Source: Bryobacteraceae bacterium (GTDB taxonomy: Bacteria; Acidobacteriota; Terriglobia; Bryobacterales; Bryobacteraceae). From it: a stretch of DNA of 5,367 bases. Below are positions 1 through 5,367 of this stretch, piece after piece; within the stretch, counting starts at the first letter, position 1, and each line of letters begins with the position of its first letter. Location of the stretch: NCBI GenBank assembly GCA_030039005.1, contig JASHQT010000633.1, positions 1 to 5,367 of the forward strand. The letters are read 5' to 3'. A program made the position numbers and the translations under genes. The notes beneath the pieces were generated by a model. It saw nothing but the letters and a program-made list of their open reading frames with translations. It ran no database searches and had not been told where the DNA came from.

Positions 1-65
1 TTAACTACGGAACCGCCTGCTCACGCACGCGGCTCGATCACAGCTCTACGAATGAAGCCGAGGCC

Positions 66-773
66 ATGCGGAACCAAGCACGCGAGCTAAGTGGGTCCGA
101 CGGAGCGCCCGCCAAACCCACCGGCGGAGTCGCGGGGGAGTTCATCAGCGAGACGTTCGCGTACGACGGTGGACGGCAAGTCTCGGTGTACGTTCCACCG
201 GAGGCACCCGAAGCAATCGTCTTCGCCGGGGACGGGCAGCGAATCTCGAAGTGGGGCCGGTTGATCGAAAAGGCCGGCGCACCGTCCACGATGATCGTCG
301 GGGTACATGGGCTGACCGATGAGACGCTGCGGCTCCATGAGTACTCACCGGGCTTTGCGCCGGAGCGGTTCGCGGCACACGAGAAGTTCTTCGTCGAGGA
401 CGTTCGCCAATGGACAGAGTCGCGGTTTGGCGTGGCGCTACGTCCCGAACGTACCGCAGTGTTCGGCGCCTCGGCAGGTGGTGAGCTGGCCCTCGCTCTT
501 GGGCTCCGGCATCCACACGTGTACGGTGCGGTCTTCTGTGCCTCGCCGGGTGGCGGCTACAAACCACCTGGCGTTATGCCGAGTCCGCTTCCGCGCACCT
601 ACCTTGTCGCTGGCGCACAGGAGCCGTTCTTCCTCGAGAACGCAAAGGTCTGGGCGGCCGCGCTACGCGATGCAGGTGCGGATGTCGTCATGAATGAGCG
701 CGCTGGGTCGCACGGTGGCGCGTTCTGGCGAGAGGAGTTCCCCCTGATGGTGGCCTGGGCGTTCGGACAGTGA
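66..773 (+). CDS. Alpha/beta-hydrolase, enterochelin esterase-like (putative esterase family)
   Basis: Probable serine ester hydrolase of the esterase D/enterochelin-esterase-like alpha/beta-hydrolase group; the substrate is unknown. The 235-residue product has the nucleophile elbow GASAGG with Ser136 after a hydrophobic strand (TAVFGASAGGELAL). It also has the family-like segment HEYSPGF...RFAAHEKFF (about residues 91-109) and a C-terminal GSHGGAFW with His216 as the likely catalytic base. The acid is probably Glu186 in VAGAQEPF, where Asp is usual; this is inferred by position only. Asp56/Gly57 in FAGDGQ may lie near the oxyanion hole. No signal peptide or membrane segment is visible from Met1, so it should be cytoplasmic. 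The start is uncertain: ATG 66 has no well-spaced Shine-Dalgarno, and the same frame is open upstream to base 3, so the protein may be longer and begin outside the window. It converges on the beta-barrel gene with a 19-bp gap. The fold is fairly sure; the function is general only. Confidence 0.85.
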   Translation: MRNQARELSGSDGAPAKPTGGVAGEFISETFAYDGGRQVSVYVPPEAPEAIVFAGDGQRISKWGRLIEKAGAPSTMIVGVHGLTDETLRLHEYSPGFAPERFAAHEKFFVEDVRQWTESRFGVALRPERTAVFGASAGGELALALGLRHPHVYGAVFCASPGGGYKPPGVMPSPLPRTYLVAGAQEPFFLENAKVWAAALRDAGADVVMNERAGSHGGAFWREEFPLMVAWAFGQ

Positions 774-792
774 TCCGCCGGACAATGATGCG

Positions 793-1617
793 CTAGAACG
801 TGATGGAGAGATCCGCCTCGATCTGATTACGATTGCCGACTGTCGACAGATTCTCGAAGTTGGAGTCCATCCAGCGCGTATAGCGGATCTCCGGCGTGAC
901 GTGAATTCCGAATTCGTCGGTGAACTGAATGCCGGCGCCCACTACCGGACCCTCAATACCATTGTGCTTCGGCACGGCGGGAGTGTAGGTGTAGCCGGTG
1001 ATGATGCCGGATGAGTCGACGGCGTACACGGACGTGCGGATCTCTTCCAGCAGCTGGTACTCGCCCCCGATCTCCAGAAACCATCGCGGGCTTCCGGGGT
1101 GCTTCCCCGTGCCGTAGTAGCGAAGCAGAACCGGAATGTCGAGCGCGTCGGAGCGCGTGTCCTCGCTCGTGCTGGTGGTGCTAACGGAAGGATAAGTGGA
1201 GCCGTTCAAAACCTCCGTCGTGGTGGTGGACACCGTGGTCGTCTCCTGGTAGCCCAAGCGGTGGAAGATTCCGCTGACGTTGAGATAGAAGTGGCCCCTC
1301 AACCGCGCCTGCGCCGTTAGGCCGTATCCGAGCCGCTCGGAAGCGTTGCTGGTCTGGTACTCCGTGTTCAAGTCGGTGGTGGTGTAGTTGTAGAACGTCC
1401 GGCCGGCAATCTGATGGAAACCGAAGACCTCGAGCGTCGCTCCGCCCGAAAAGCGCCGCTCGGAGGGAGCCGCGGGCGCCGACGAGGACGAGGACGACGA
1501 GGAAGCCGGCGATGACGGCTGGGTTTGCTGCGGTTGCTGGGGTTGCGGGGAATCCTGGGCGCGTGCACAACCAGCCGCGAAAACCACCGACACACTCAGA
1601 GCTGCAAGTATCTTCAA
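793..1617 (-). CDS. Exported outer-membrane beta-barrel protein with Ser/Pro/Gln-rich N-terminal linker
   Basis: Probable small outer-membrane barrel of the OMP_b-brl type, 274 residues; role unknown. Residues 1-20 form a signal peptide (hydrophobic LAALSVSVVFAAG, then ARA before Gln21 as a signal peptidase I site). Cys17 is preceded by AAG, a poor lipobox, so a lipoprotein is possible but less likely. Residues 21-52 are a low-complexity linker: PQ-rich, then eight serines (39-46). Alternating amphipathic strands follow, including SGGATLEVFGF, the 98-120 hairpin, ALDIPVLLRYYG, PRWFLEIGGEYQLL and HVTPEIRYTRW. The C-terminus EADLSITF ends in Phe, as outer-membrane beta-signals do. Residues 125-153 are Thr/Ser-rich and sit between two strands, so probably a surface loop. 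The start is TTG at 1617-1615, chosen because GGAGG (1627-1623) lies 5 nt upstream and the signal peptide begins there. The permease gene upstream on the same strand ends 179 bp away, so this gene is probably transcribed separately. Confidence 0.85.
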   Translation of the reverse strand: MKILAALSVSVVFAAGCARAQDSPQPQQPQQTQPSSPASSSSSSSSAPAAPSERRFSGGATLEVFGFHQIAGRTFYNYTTTDLNTEYQTSNASERLGYGLTAQARLRGHFYLNVSGIFHRLGYQETTTVSTTTTEVLNGSTYPSVSTTSTSEDTRSDALDIPVLLRYYGTGKHPGSPRWFLEIGGEYQLLEEIRTSVYAVDSSGIITGYTYTPAVPKHNGIEGPVVGAGIQFTDEFGIHVTPEIRYTRWMDSNFENLSTVGNRNQIEADLSITF

Positions 1618-1796
1618 ACAATCCTCCCAGGAGATGTTTTATTGAACGGAATCTTTGAAAACCCTACTTATGATATACGAGCCACACGCCGTAGCGGGTA
1701 CCGAAGACGAATAGTTTAGCGAATTTTTGGCGCATTTCGCAGCCCCCCGTGACTGCGGCGCGTCAGTGTCGCCAACGAGCGTCACCAAAAGACGCG
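1618..1796. other. Intergenic region between permease end and barrel gene, with a weak -10-like box
   Basis: This 179-bp spacer is less GC-rich near the barrel gene. On the minus strand, TATCAT at 1675-1670 matches five of six -10 consensus positions and would give a leader of roughly 45 nt. No credible -35 hexamer lies 15-20 bp upstream of it, so the promoter call is weak. Next to the permease stop, the heptamer GCGTCAC occurs twice on the plus strand (1779-1785 and 1794-1800), with a variant GCGTCAG at 1760-1766. I see no convincing terminator hairpin with a T-tract for the permease transcript. Confidence 0.35.
1622..1628 (-). promoter_or_regulatory. Shine-Dalgarno fixing a TTG start
   Basis: The minus strand reads GGGAGGATTGTTTG just before the barrel gene. 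GGAGG at 1627-1623 is 5 nt from the TTG at 1617, the only start in this frame that begins the signal peptide. Another TTG at 1621 is closer to the motif but opens a different frame without membrane-protein character. Confidence 0.75.
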
Positions 1797-3002
1797 TCAC
1801 TCGTAGCGCAAAGCTTCAGTGGGGTTGAGCCGCGAAGCGCGATTGGCCGGCAGCATCCCGAAGATCACGCCGACGGCGGCCGAAACGACGAACGCCACCA
1901 CCACCGAGGCCACGGAAATCGGCACCCGGATGGCATCGGTGAAAAAACGCACGCTCAGCGGAATCGAGATGCCCAGCAGAATGCCGATCCCGCCGCCGGC
2001 CATGCTGATGACAATGGACTCTGTGAGGAACTGCTCCAGCACCGCCTGGCGCGAGGCGCCCACCGCCATCCGCAGTCCGATCTCGCGCGTGCGCTCGGTC
2101 ACGGTGACCAGCATGATATTCATGATGCCGATCCCGGAAATCAGCAGCGCAATGGTGGAGACCAGGATCAGCACGATCGTCATCACCAGCGCGATGCGCT
2201 GCGCGGCGTCCAGAATGGCGCTCAGGTTTTCGACGTCGTATTGCGCGCCGGGCCGGTGGCGGCTTTCAATAAGCTGCTTGATGTCGGCCGTCAAGGGCCG
2301 CACGTCGTTGGCCACGCGCGCCTGCACGTACATGGGGTCGATGCGCTCCACCGGAACAAAGAGCTTCATCACCGTCACGGGCATCAACACGGTCTCGTTG
2401 GTGATCTCCGAAACGCCGAACGTCGTGGTGCGCTCTCTGAATGTTCCCACTACGGTAAACTGCAAGCCATACAATTTCAACACCTGCCCCACGGCGTTTT
2501 GCACGCCGCCATAAACGCGATTCGCCAGCTTCTCGGTGAGCATCGCTACGTGCTGGCGGCTTTGTACGTCGCCCGTATCGATGAAATGCCCCGATAGCAA
2601 CACCATGTTGCGGACCTGCGGGTAATATTCGTCCACGCCGATCACCGAGACATCCTGCTCCTTCCCGTTGATCAAGACGCGTCCGGCGTTGCTCATCACG
2701 CCCGTGGCAGCCACCACGCGCTTTCCGAACTGCTGCCGCACCGCATCCACGTCGGCCATTTTGATGAAATCGGCGTCCACTTTCGTGGCGCTGTTGGTTC
2801 CGGCCGAATATTGCGCGTAAATCAAGTTGGACCCGACGCCGCGGATCAGGTCCAAGATGTAATCGCGGCTCGTGATAGAGATGGTGACCACCAGGATCAC
2901 CGACGCATTGCCGATCACCAGGCCCAGAGCCGTCAGGAAACTGCGGAATTTGTTGGCGCGTAGCGCGTCGATGCTGAACCGGAGCGCCTCTCCGAAATAC
3001 AT
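1797..3002 (-). CDS. MacB/FtsX-type ABC transporter permease, stand-alone (no ATPase domain)
   Basis: Inner-membrane permease of the type VII ABC (MacB/LolCE/FtsX) superfamily, 401 residues. Segment 20-42 is the first transmembrane helix, followed by a large periplasmic MacB_PCD-like domain (about 43-265). Three C-terminal helices follow, near 270-300, 325-352 and 362-385. The hallmark FtsX segment is clear: GIGIMNIMLVTVTERTREIG, then LRMAVGAS (cytoplasmic coupling loop), and the protein ends RASRLNPTEALRYE. These proteins use cytoplasmic ATP hydrolysis to drive periplasmic conformational change in efflux, lipoprotein release or cell-wall control, rather than moving substrate through the membrane itself. 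E. coli MacB carries its ATPase at the N-terminus; here there is no Walker motif and no ATPase gene in the window, so the partner must be elsewhere. It is also a single permease unit, not the duplicated ADOP permease of about 800 residues common in Acidobacteriota. ATG 3002 overlaps the upstream TPR gene's stop (TGATG) and has only a weak GGGAAG about 13 nt upstream, so translation probably depends on coupling. The exact substrate class is unknown. Confidence 0.93.
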   Translation of the reverse strand: MYFGEALRFSIDALRANKFRSFLTALGLVIGNASVILVVTISITSRDYILDLIRGVGSNLIYAQYSAGTNSATKVDADFIKMADVDAVRQQFGKRVVAATGVMSNAGRVLINGKEQDVSVIGVDEYYPQVRNMVLLSGHFIDTGDVQSRQHVAMLTEKLANRVYGGVQNAVGQVLKLYGLQFTVVGTFRERTTTFGVSEITNETVLMPVTVMKLFVPVERIDPMYVQARVANDVRPLTADIKQLIESRHRPGAQYDVENLSAILDAAQRIALVMTIVLILVSTIALLISGIGIMNIMLVTVTERTREIGLRMAVGASRQAVLEQFLTESIVISMAGGGIGILLGISIPLSVRFFTDAIRVPISVASVVVAFVVSAAVGVIFGMLPANRASRLNPTEALRYE

Positions 3003-3883
3003 CAGGCGCCGGACGCTTCCCGGAGCAGCTTCTCGGCCTGCGTGCGAGGCGGATCGTCGGGCGTGAGTTGGCTATCGAGGTAACGATTCAGCAACTCGCG
3101 GGCTTTATCCAGGTTACGTCGCTGCTGAACGTAAACCTGCGCGCGGGCGAAGGCGACTTTGGGTGAATCCGGCGCCAGTTCCGCGGCCCGGTCGAAGGCG
3201 GCATCGCTTGCCGATACCTGACCGCGCTTGGCCAAGTAGCGTGCCAGATCCAACAGCCGTCCCACTTGCCGCGGAGCATCCTGGATTGCGCGCCGAAGCT
3301 GCTCTTCTGCGGTATCAAACTCCTTGCGCCGCTCCGCCAATTTGGCCTGCGCCACGTCGCCCTGTGCAGGGTCCGCCGCCGCGAGTTGCTGCGCGAGGCG
3401 CTCGGCTTTCTCGTAGCCGCCGCCCAGAAAGCCCGGCGCTTCGAGGTAATAATCGAACAGATCGCTCAACGCGTCCAGGTTGTGAGGCTCCAGCGCGACC
3501 GATTTCTCGAAGTATGTGCGAGCCTTGGAGGCGTACCGGGGAGCGGTAAACGGAGACGCGGTCTCGGCGCGGCGTCCGTAAGTGCGGCCGAGCCACAGTG
3601 CGCATTCCGCGTTGCCCGGCTCCAAGGCGAAGGCCTGCTCGAACGCCTGGGCGGCCTTTTTATAGTCGCCGAGCATGAACTGGTCCTTGCCCGCCAGAAT
3701 TTCGGCCTTCGCGCTCTGCTGCCGCGTTTGATGAATGAACGCCAGCGAAGCTTGATAATCCGTCCGCCGGTACAGATCCTCGGCCTTGGCGAGCGGATCT
3801 CCATTCTCGCCGTAGAGCACGCCGAACGTAAGTAACAACAAAGTGACGAAACGCAAACCGATAACTCCCGGAAGTGCTCTCAT
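3002..3883 (-). CDS. Exported TPR-repeat protein, coupled to the permease gene
   Basis: Tetratricopeptide-repeat protein of 293 residues, probably periplasmic or membrane-anchored, acting as a protein-interaction scaffold. It starts with an export signal: Arg2 and Arg11 flank MRALPGVIGLR, then the hydrophobic stretch FVTLLLLTFGVLYG (12-25), with possible cleavage near Gly25. TPR-like helices fill the rest. Clear units are about 58-91 (GDYKKAAQAFEQAFALEPGN), 115-140 (ARTYFEKSVALEPHN), 177-206 (FDTAEEQLRRAIQDAP), 207-240 (SDAAFDRAAELAPDS) and 241-272 (DKARELLNRYL). An insert YYLEAPGFLGGGYEKA near 145-160 is typical of some bacterial TPR proteins. The start ATG 3883 was preferred because GGAG lies 5 nt upstream (AGGAGGG lies 11 nt upstream) and the signal begins there. 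A TTG at 3979 in frame would add 32 residues ahead of the signal and looks wrong. The stop overlaps the permease ATG by one base, so both are one operon. The partner protein is unknown. Confidence 0.88.
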   Translation of the reverse strand: MRALPGVIGLRFVTLLLLTFGVLYGENGDPLAKAEDLYRRTDYQASLAFIHQTRQQSAKAEILAGKDQFMLGDYKKAAQAFEQAFALEPGNAECALWLGRTYGRRAETASPFTAPRYASKARTYFEKSVALEPHNLDALSDLFDYYLEAPGFLGGGYEKAERLAQQLAAADPAQGDVAQAKLAERRKEFDTAEEQLRRAIQDAPRQVGRLLDLARYLAKRGQVSASDAAFDRAAELAPDSPKVAFARAQVYVQQRRNLDKARELLNRYLDSQLTPDDPPRTQAEKLLREASGA

Positions 3884-3888
3884 TATAG

Positions 3889-3901
3889 CTCCGGCCCTCC
3901 T
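3889..3901 (-). promoter_or_regulatory. Ribosome-binding site deciding the TPR gene start
   Basis: Upstream of ATG 3883 the minus strand carries AGGAGGG (3901-3895, 11 nt away) and GGAG (3892-3889, 5 nt away). This supports ATG 3883 over the longer in-frame TTG at 3979, which has no comparable site placed to give a normal exported protein. Confidence 0.65.
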
Positions 3902-3930
3902 GACCTCGCTACGTTTGATTCGATGCCCTG

Positions 3931-3942
3931 CGCTCGCGAGCG
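3931..3942. repeat. 12-bp perfect palindrome in the divergent region
   Basis: CGCTCGCGAGCG equals its own reverse complement over all 12 bases, with no extension beyond. It begins 47 bp upstream of the minus-strand start codon and lies between the two divergent genes. It may be an operator half or chance in GC-rich DNA, and the sequence alone cannot decide. Confidence 0.55.
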
Positions 3943-3952
3943 GATACAACAG

Positions 3953-3970
3953 ATCCGGGGCACACCGGAT
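3953..3970. repeat. Inverted repeat ATCCGG-N6-CCGGAT in the divergent region
   Basis: Two perfect 6-base arms (3953-3958 and 3965-3970) flank a 6-base spacer GGCACA. The 18-bp symmetric layout is the size expected for a dimeric helix-turn-helix regulator, and it sits 10 bp from the 12-bp palindrome. No regulator gene is in the window, so the operator function is inferred. Confidence 0.5.
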
Positions 3971-4057
3971 GGGGGACAAGACGTTGCGGCAAGCCTCTGA
4001 AACAAGTCTCCAGCTTCCCGTGTTCGTAGTATGCTGATATTGAAAGTTTACTCCTCG

Positions 4058-4062
4058 GGAGG
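4058..4062 (+). promoter_or_regulatory. Strong Shine-Dalgarno for the secreted TPR gene
   Basis: GGAGG within CGGGAGGAAG lies 7 nt before ATG 4070. It rules out the in-frame ATG at 4031, which would add 13 residues ahead of the signal peptide and place the ribosome-binding site inside the coding sequence. Confidence 0.85.
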
Positions 4063-4069
4063 AAGATCT

Positions 4070-5224
4070 ATGCTCGCTCAGTCACGCGGGTACATTTTCG
4101 GTGGTTTGTGTTTCTTCTTGTTTGCCGGCGCTTCCTGGGCGCAGATTACGGCGATCGAGGGCGATGTGAAAGGCCCCGATGGCCAGATGGTCAAGGGTGC
4201 GCAGATCCTCATCGAGCGCCAGGACATGAAAGGCACCTACAAAGGGGCCAAGACCGACAAAAAAGGCCACTACATCTACAACGGCCTGCCCCTGGGCGGG
4301 ACGTATACGGTCAGCGTCTTTATCGACGGCCAGAAGCGCGACGAAACGAAGAACGTCCGGCCGGGGTTGGGGGATCCCACGCCGGTCAACTTCGATCTGA
4401 AAGCCGCCGCCCAGCAACAGCAGGCGGCGCAACAGGCAGCCGGAGGCGGCGCCGCTCCCACCGCCGAACAAGAGCGCGGCATGAGCAAAGAGCAGAAAGA
4501 AGCGCTGGAGAAACAGGCCAAAGAGAATGCCGAGATCATCGCCAAGAACAAAGTCCTGAACGACACGTTTAACGCGGGCAAGGACGCACTGGCCGCGAAG
4601 AACTACGACGCCGCCGTCGCCGCGTTCACGAAAGGCACCGAGCTCGATCCAATGCAGAGCGTGATCTGGGCCAATCTAGCCGACTCCTACATCGGCCTGG
4701 CAGGCACCAAGACCGGCGCCGATCAGGAAGCCGCGCTGGACAAGGCGCTGGATGCCTACACGAAGGCCATCGCACTCAAGCCTGACAATCCGGCATACCA
4801 CAACAATTACGCGCTGACGCTCGCCAAAGCCAAGAAGTTCGATCAGGCACAGGAAGAATTGAATAAGGCCGCGCAACTGGATCCGGCGCAGGCGGGCCGC
4901 TACTATTACAACCTGGGCGCGGTCTACGTGAACAACGGCCAGTCCGGACCGGCGGAAGCGGCTTTCAAGAAAGCCATCGAACTGCAGCCCGATTATGCCG
5001 ACGCGCAATATCAGTATGCCAGTGCTCTTTCGGCCAGACTGACCAGTACGTCCGACGGCAAGGTGGTCGCGCCTCCGGGAATGAAAGAGGCGTTGCAAAA
5101 GTATCTGGAGCTTGCGCCCACTGGCCAATTTGCCGACGCCGCGAAGGGCTTGTTGCAAGCGATCGGCGAAACCATTCAGACCAATTACCAGAACCCCGAC
5201 GCCAAGAAAGGCAAGAATAAGTAA
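4070..5224 (+). CDS. Secreted carboxypeptidase-regulatory-like domain plus TPR protein
   Basis: Exported two-domain protein of 384 residues, probably periplasmic or outer-membrane associated; precise role unknown. Residues 1-24 are a signal peptide: GYIFGGLCFFLFAGASWA, with signal peptidase I cleavage before Gln25. Residues 25-110 match a carboxypeptidase-regulatory-like beta-sandwich: IEGDVKGPDGQMVKGAQILI, then KTDKKGHYIYNGLPLGGTYTVSV and a closing PVNFDL strand. In other proteins such domains contact sugars, proteins or the outer membrane. Residues 111-165 form a hydrophilic linker, Gln/Ala-rich then charged and probably helical (MSKEQKEALEKQAKENAEII). TPR units follow at about 166-195, 197-238, 242-275 and 276-309, with a further helix pair to about 365. 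The second unit has a longer loop (GLAGTKTGADQEAALD). The tail PDAKKGKNK is basic. The start is fixed by GGAGG 7 nt upstream. It is divergent from another exported TPR gene, so the two may be co-regulated. The domain assignment is firm and the function is open. Confidence 0.9.
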   Translation: MLAQSRGYIFGGLCFFLFAGASWAQITAIEGDVKGPDGQMVKGAQILIERQDMKGTYKGAKTDKKGHYIYNGLPLGGTYTVSVFIDGQKRDETKNVRPGLGDPTPVNFDLKAAAQQQQAAQQAAGGGAAPTAEQERGMSKEQKEALEKQAKENAEIIAKNKVLNDTFNAGKDALAAKNYDAAVAAFTKGTELDPMQSVIWANLADSYIGLAGTKTGADQEAALDKALDAYTKAIALKPDNPAYHNNYALTLAKAKKFDQAQEELNKAAQLDPAQAGRYYYNLGAVYVNNGQSGPAEAAFKKAIELQPDYADAQYQYASALSARLTSTSDGKVVAPPGMKEALQKYLELAPTGQFADAAKGLLQAIGETIQTNYQNPDAKKGKNK

Positions 5225-5236
5225 CCGGCGAACAAC

Positions 5237-5265
5237 ACGAGCGTCCCTGAACAGCGGGATCTCGT
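5237..5265 (+). terminator. Possible terminator-like hairpin without a T-tract
   Basis: ACGAG (5237-5241) pairs with CTCGT (5261-5265). After a bulged C5242, GTCCC (5243-5247) pairs with GGGAT (5256-5260), with one G-T wobble, around an 8-base loop. This makes a stem of about 10 pairs starting 13 nt after the TPR gene's stop. No run of T follows, so it is not a classical intrinsic terminator. It could instead protect the mRNA 3' end or sit in the leader of the next gene. Confidence 0.35.
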
Positions 5266-5291
5266 AGCGGCCGCGCTGTCAAACGCGAGAC

Positions 5292-5367
5292 ATGCTGGAA
5301 ACGACGAACCTGCTGTGGTACAGCTCGATTGCCGTTCAGCTTTTGTTTTGCCTGCACCTGATCTGGA
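5292..5367 (+). CDS. Partial membrane protein start, cut by the window edge
   Basis: The ATG at 5292 opens a frame that runs 25 codons to the right edge without a stop: MLETTNLLWYSSIAVQLLFC and onward through LHLIW. The hydrophobic run from about residue 7 to 25 looks like a first transmembrane helix with a short N-terminal segment. An in-frame TAG at 5265-5267 and the absence of other start codons between it and 5292 support this start. The Shine-Dalgarno is weak (GAGA, almost touching the ATG). It lies 67 bp after the secreted TPR gene on the same strand and could share its transcript if the hairpin between them does not terminate. The family cannot be named from this fragment. Confidence 0.5.
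   Translation, partial: MLETTNLLWYSSIAVQLLFCLHLIW

Larger units (their letters stand above)
3884..4069. promoter_or_regulatory. Divergent promoter region between the two TPR genes
   Basis: These 186 bp separate the minus-strand TPR-permease operon from the plus-strand secreted TPR gene, so both promoters must lie here unless transcription enters from elsewhere. No strong sigma-70 hexamer pair is visible. For the plus strand the best -10 is TATGCT at 4030-4035 (4 of 6 matches) with a poor TCTCCA 17 bp upstream at 4007-4012. For the minus strand nothing better than isolated TTGTAT-like words is present. Two inverted repeats, annotated separately, occupy the middle and could bind a regulator of both operons. 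The role is inferred from gene orientation. Confidence 0.6.

Noticed and set aside
774..792. Bidirectional terminator between the convergent esterase and barrel genes
   Set aside because: The 19-bp gap and its flanks show only tiny inverted words (TCCG-C-CGGA, and distant CGTTC/GAACG) and no T-tract, too weak to annotate.
1719..1740. GCGAA...TTCGC inverted repeat with an internal T-run upstream of the barrel gene
   Set aside because: Only 5 bp of stem with a 12-base loop; the T-run lies inside the loop, so it is not a terminator.
1819..2514. Second plus-strand open frame opposite the permease gene
   Set aside because: Composition is dominated by Ser, Thr, Met and Arg with no recognisable fold or ribosome-binding site, so it is a shadow of the permease gene.
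1749..2597. Long plus-strand open frame (282 codons) opposite the permease gene
   Set aside because: It is rich in His, Arg, Gln and Asp without domain-like pattern, typical of the antisense of a GC-rich gene. The minus-strand frame has unmistakable FtsX/MacB motifs.
3266..3835. Plus-strand open frame opposite the TPR gene
   Set aside because: Arg/Leu-rich antisense translation with no motifs. The opposite strand encodes clear TPR units and a signal sequence.
793..3883. A tripartite MacAB-TolC-like efflux operon made of the TPR, permease and barrel genes
   Set aside because: The barrel protein is far too short and lacks the long helices of TolC, no MacA adaptor or ATPase is present, and the barrel gene has a separate spacer and ribosome-binding site.
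3884..3979. N-terminal extension of the TPR gene to a TTG start at 3979
   Set aside because: It would put 32 residues before a good signal peptide and has no better ribosome-binding site, while ATG 3883 has GGAG 5 nt upstream.

Overview
The window is GC-rich, non-phage, non-mobile bacterial DNA from a diderm organism: it encodes a likely outer-membrane beta-barrel and several exported proteins. The gene mix (secreted proteins joining a carboxypeptidase-regulatory-like domain to TPRs, an unfused MacB-type permease, small OMP barrels with an RYTRW-type strand near the C-terminus) resembles soil Acidobacteriota of the Solibacter/Bryobacter kind. That placement is inferred from gene character only and is not proven.

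Layout, left to right. (1) 66-773 (+): an alpha/beta-hydrolase of the enterochelin-esterase-like family. Its frame stays open to the left edge, so the true start may lie outside the window. (2) 793-1617 (-): an exported beta-barrel protein with a TTG start and a strong Shine-Dalgarno, convergent with the esterase and only 19 bp from it. (3) 1797-3002 (-): an ABC-transporter permease of the MacB/FtsX type with no ATPase domain. (4) 3002-3883 (-): an exported TPR protein. Its stop overlaps the permease start (TGATG), so genes 4 and 3 form a translationally coupled pair. (5) 3884-4069: a 186-bp divergent promoter region with a 12-bp perfect palindrome and a 6-6-6 inverted repeat. (6) 4070-5224 (+): a secreted protein with a carboxypeptidase-regulatory-like domain followed by TPRs. 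(7) 5237-5265: a hairpin without a T-tract. (8) 5292 to the right edge (+): the first 25 codons of a probable membrane protein.

The central part (genes 3, 4 and 6) looks like an envelope module: two exported TPR proteins transcribed divergently from a shared control region, one of them coupled to a MacB-like permease. TPRs are protein-protein scaffolds and MacB-type permeases act mechanically across the inner membrane, so a periplasmic assembly, export or efflux function is plausible. The missing ATPase and adaptor mean the substrate cannot be stated. The beta-barrel gene lies 179 bp downstream on the same strand but has its own ribosome-binding site and is too short to be a TolC-type channel. 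The esterase looks unrelated.

No tRNA, rRNA, CRISPR array, insertion sequence or integrase was seen. Nothing here amounts to clear evidence of a new defence or mobile system. The best leads are the coupled TPR-permease pair and the structured divergent promoter.
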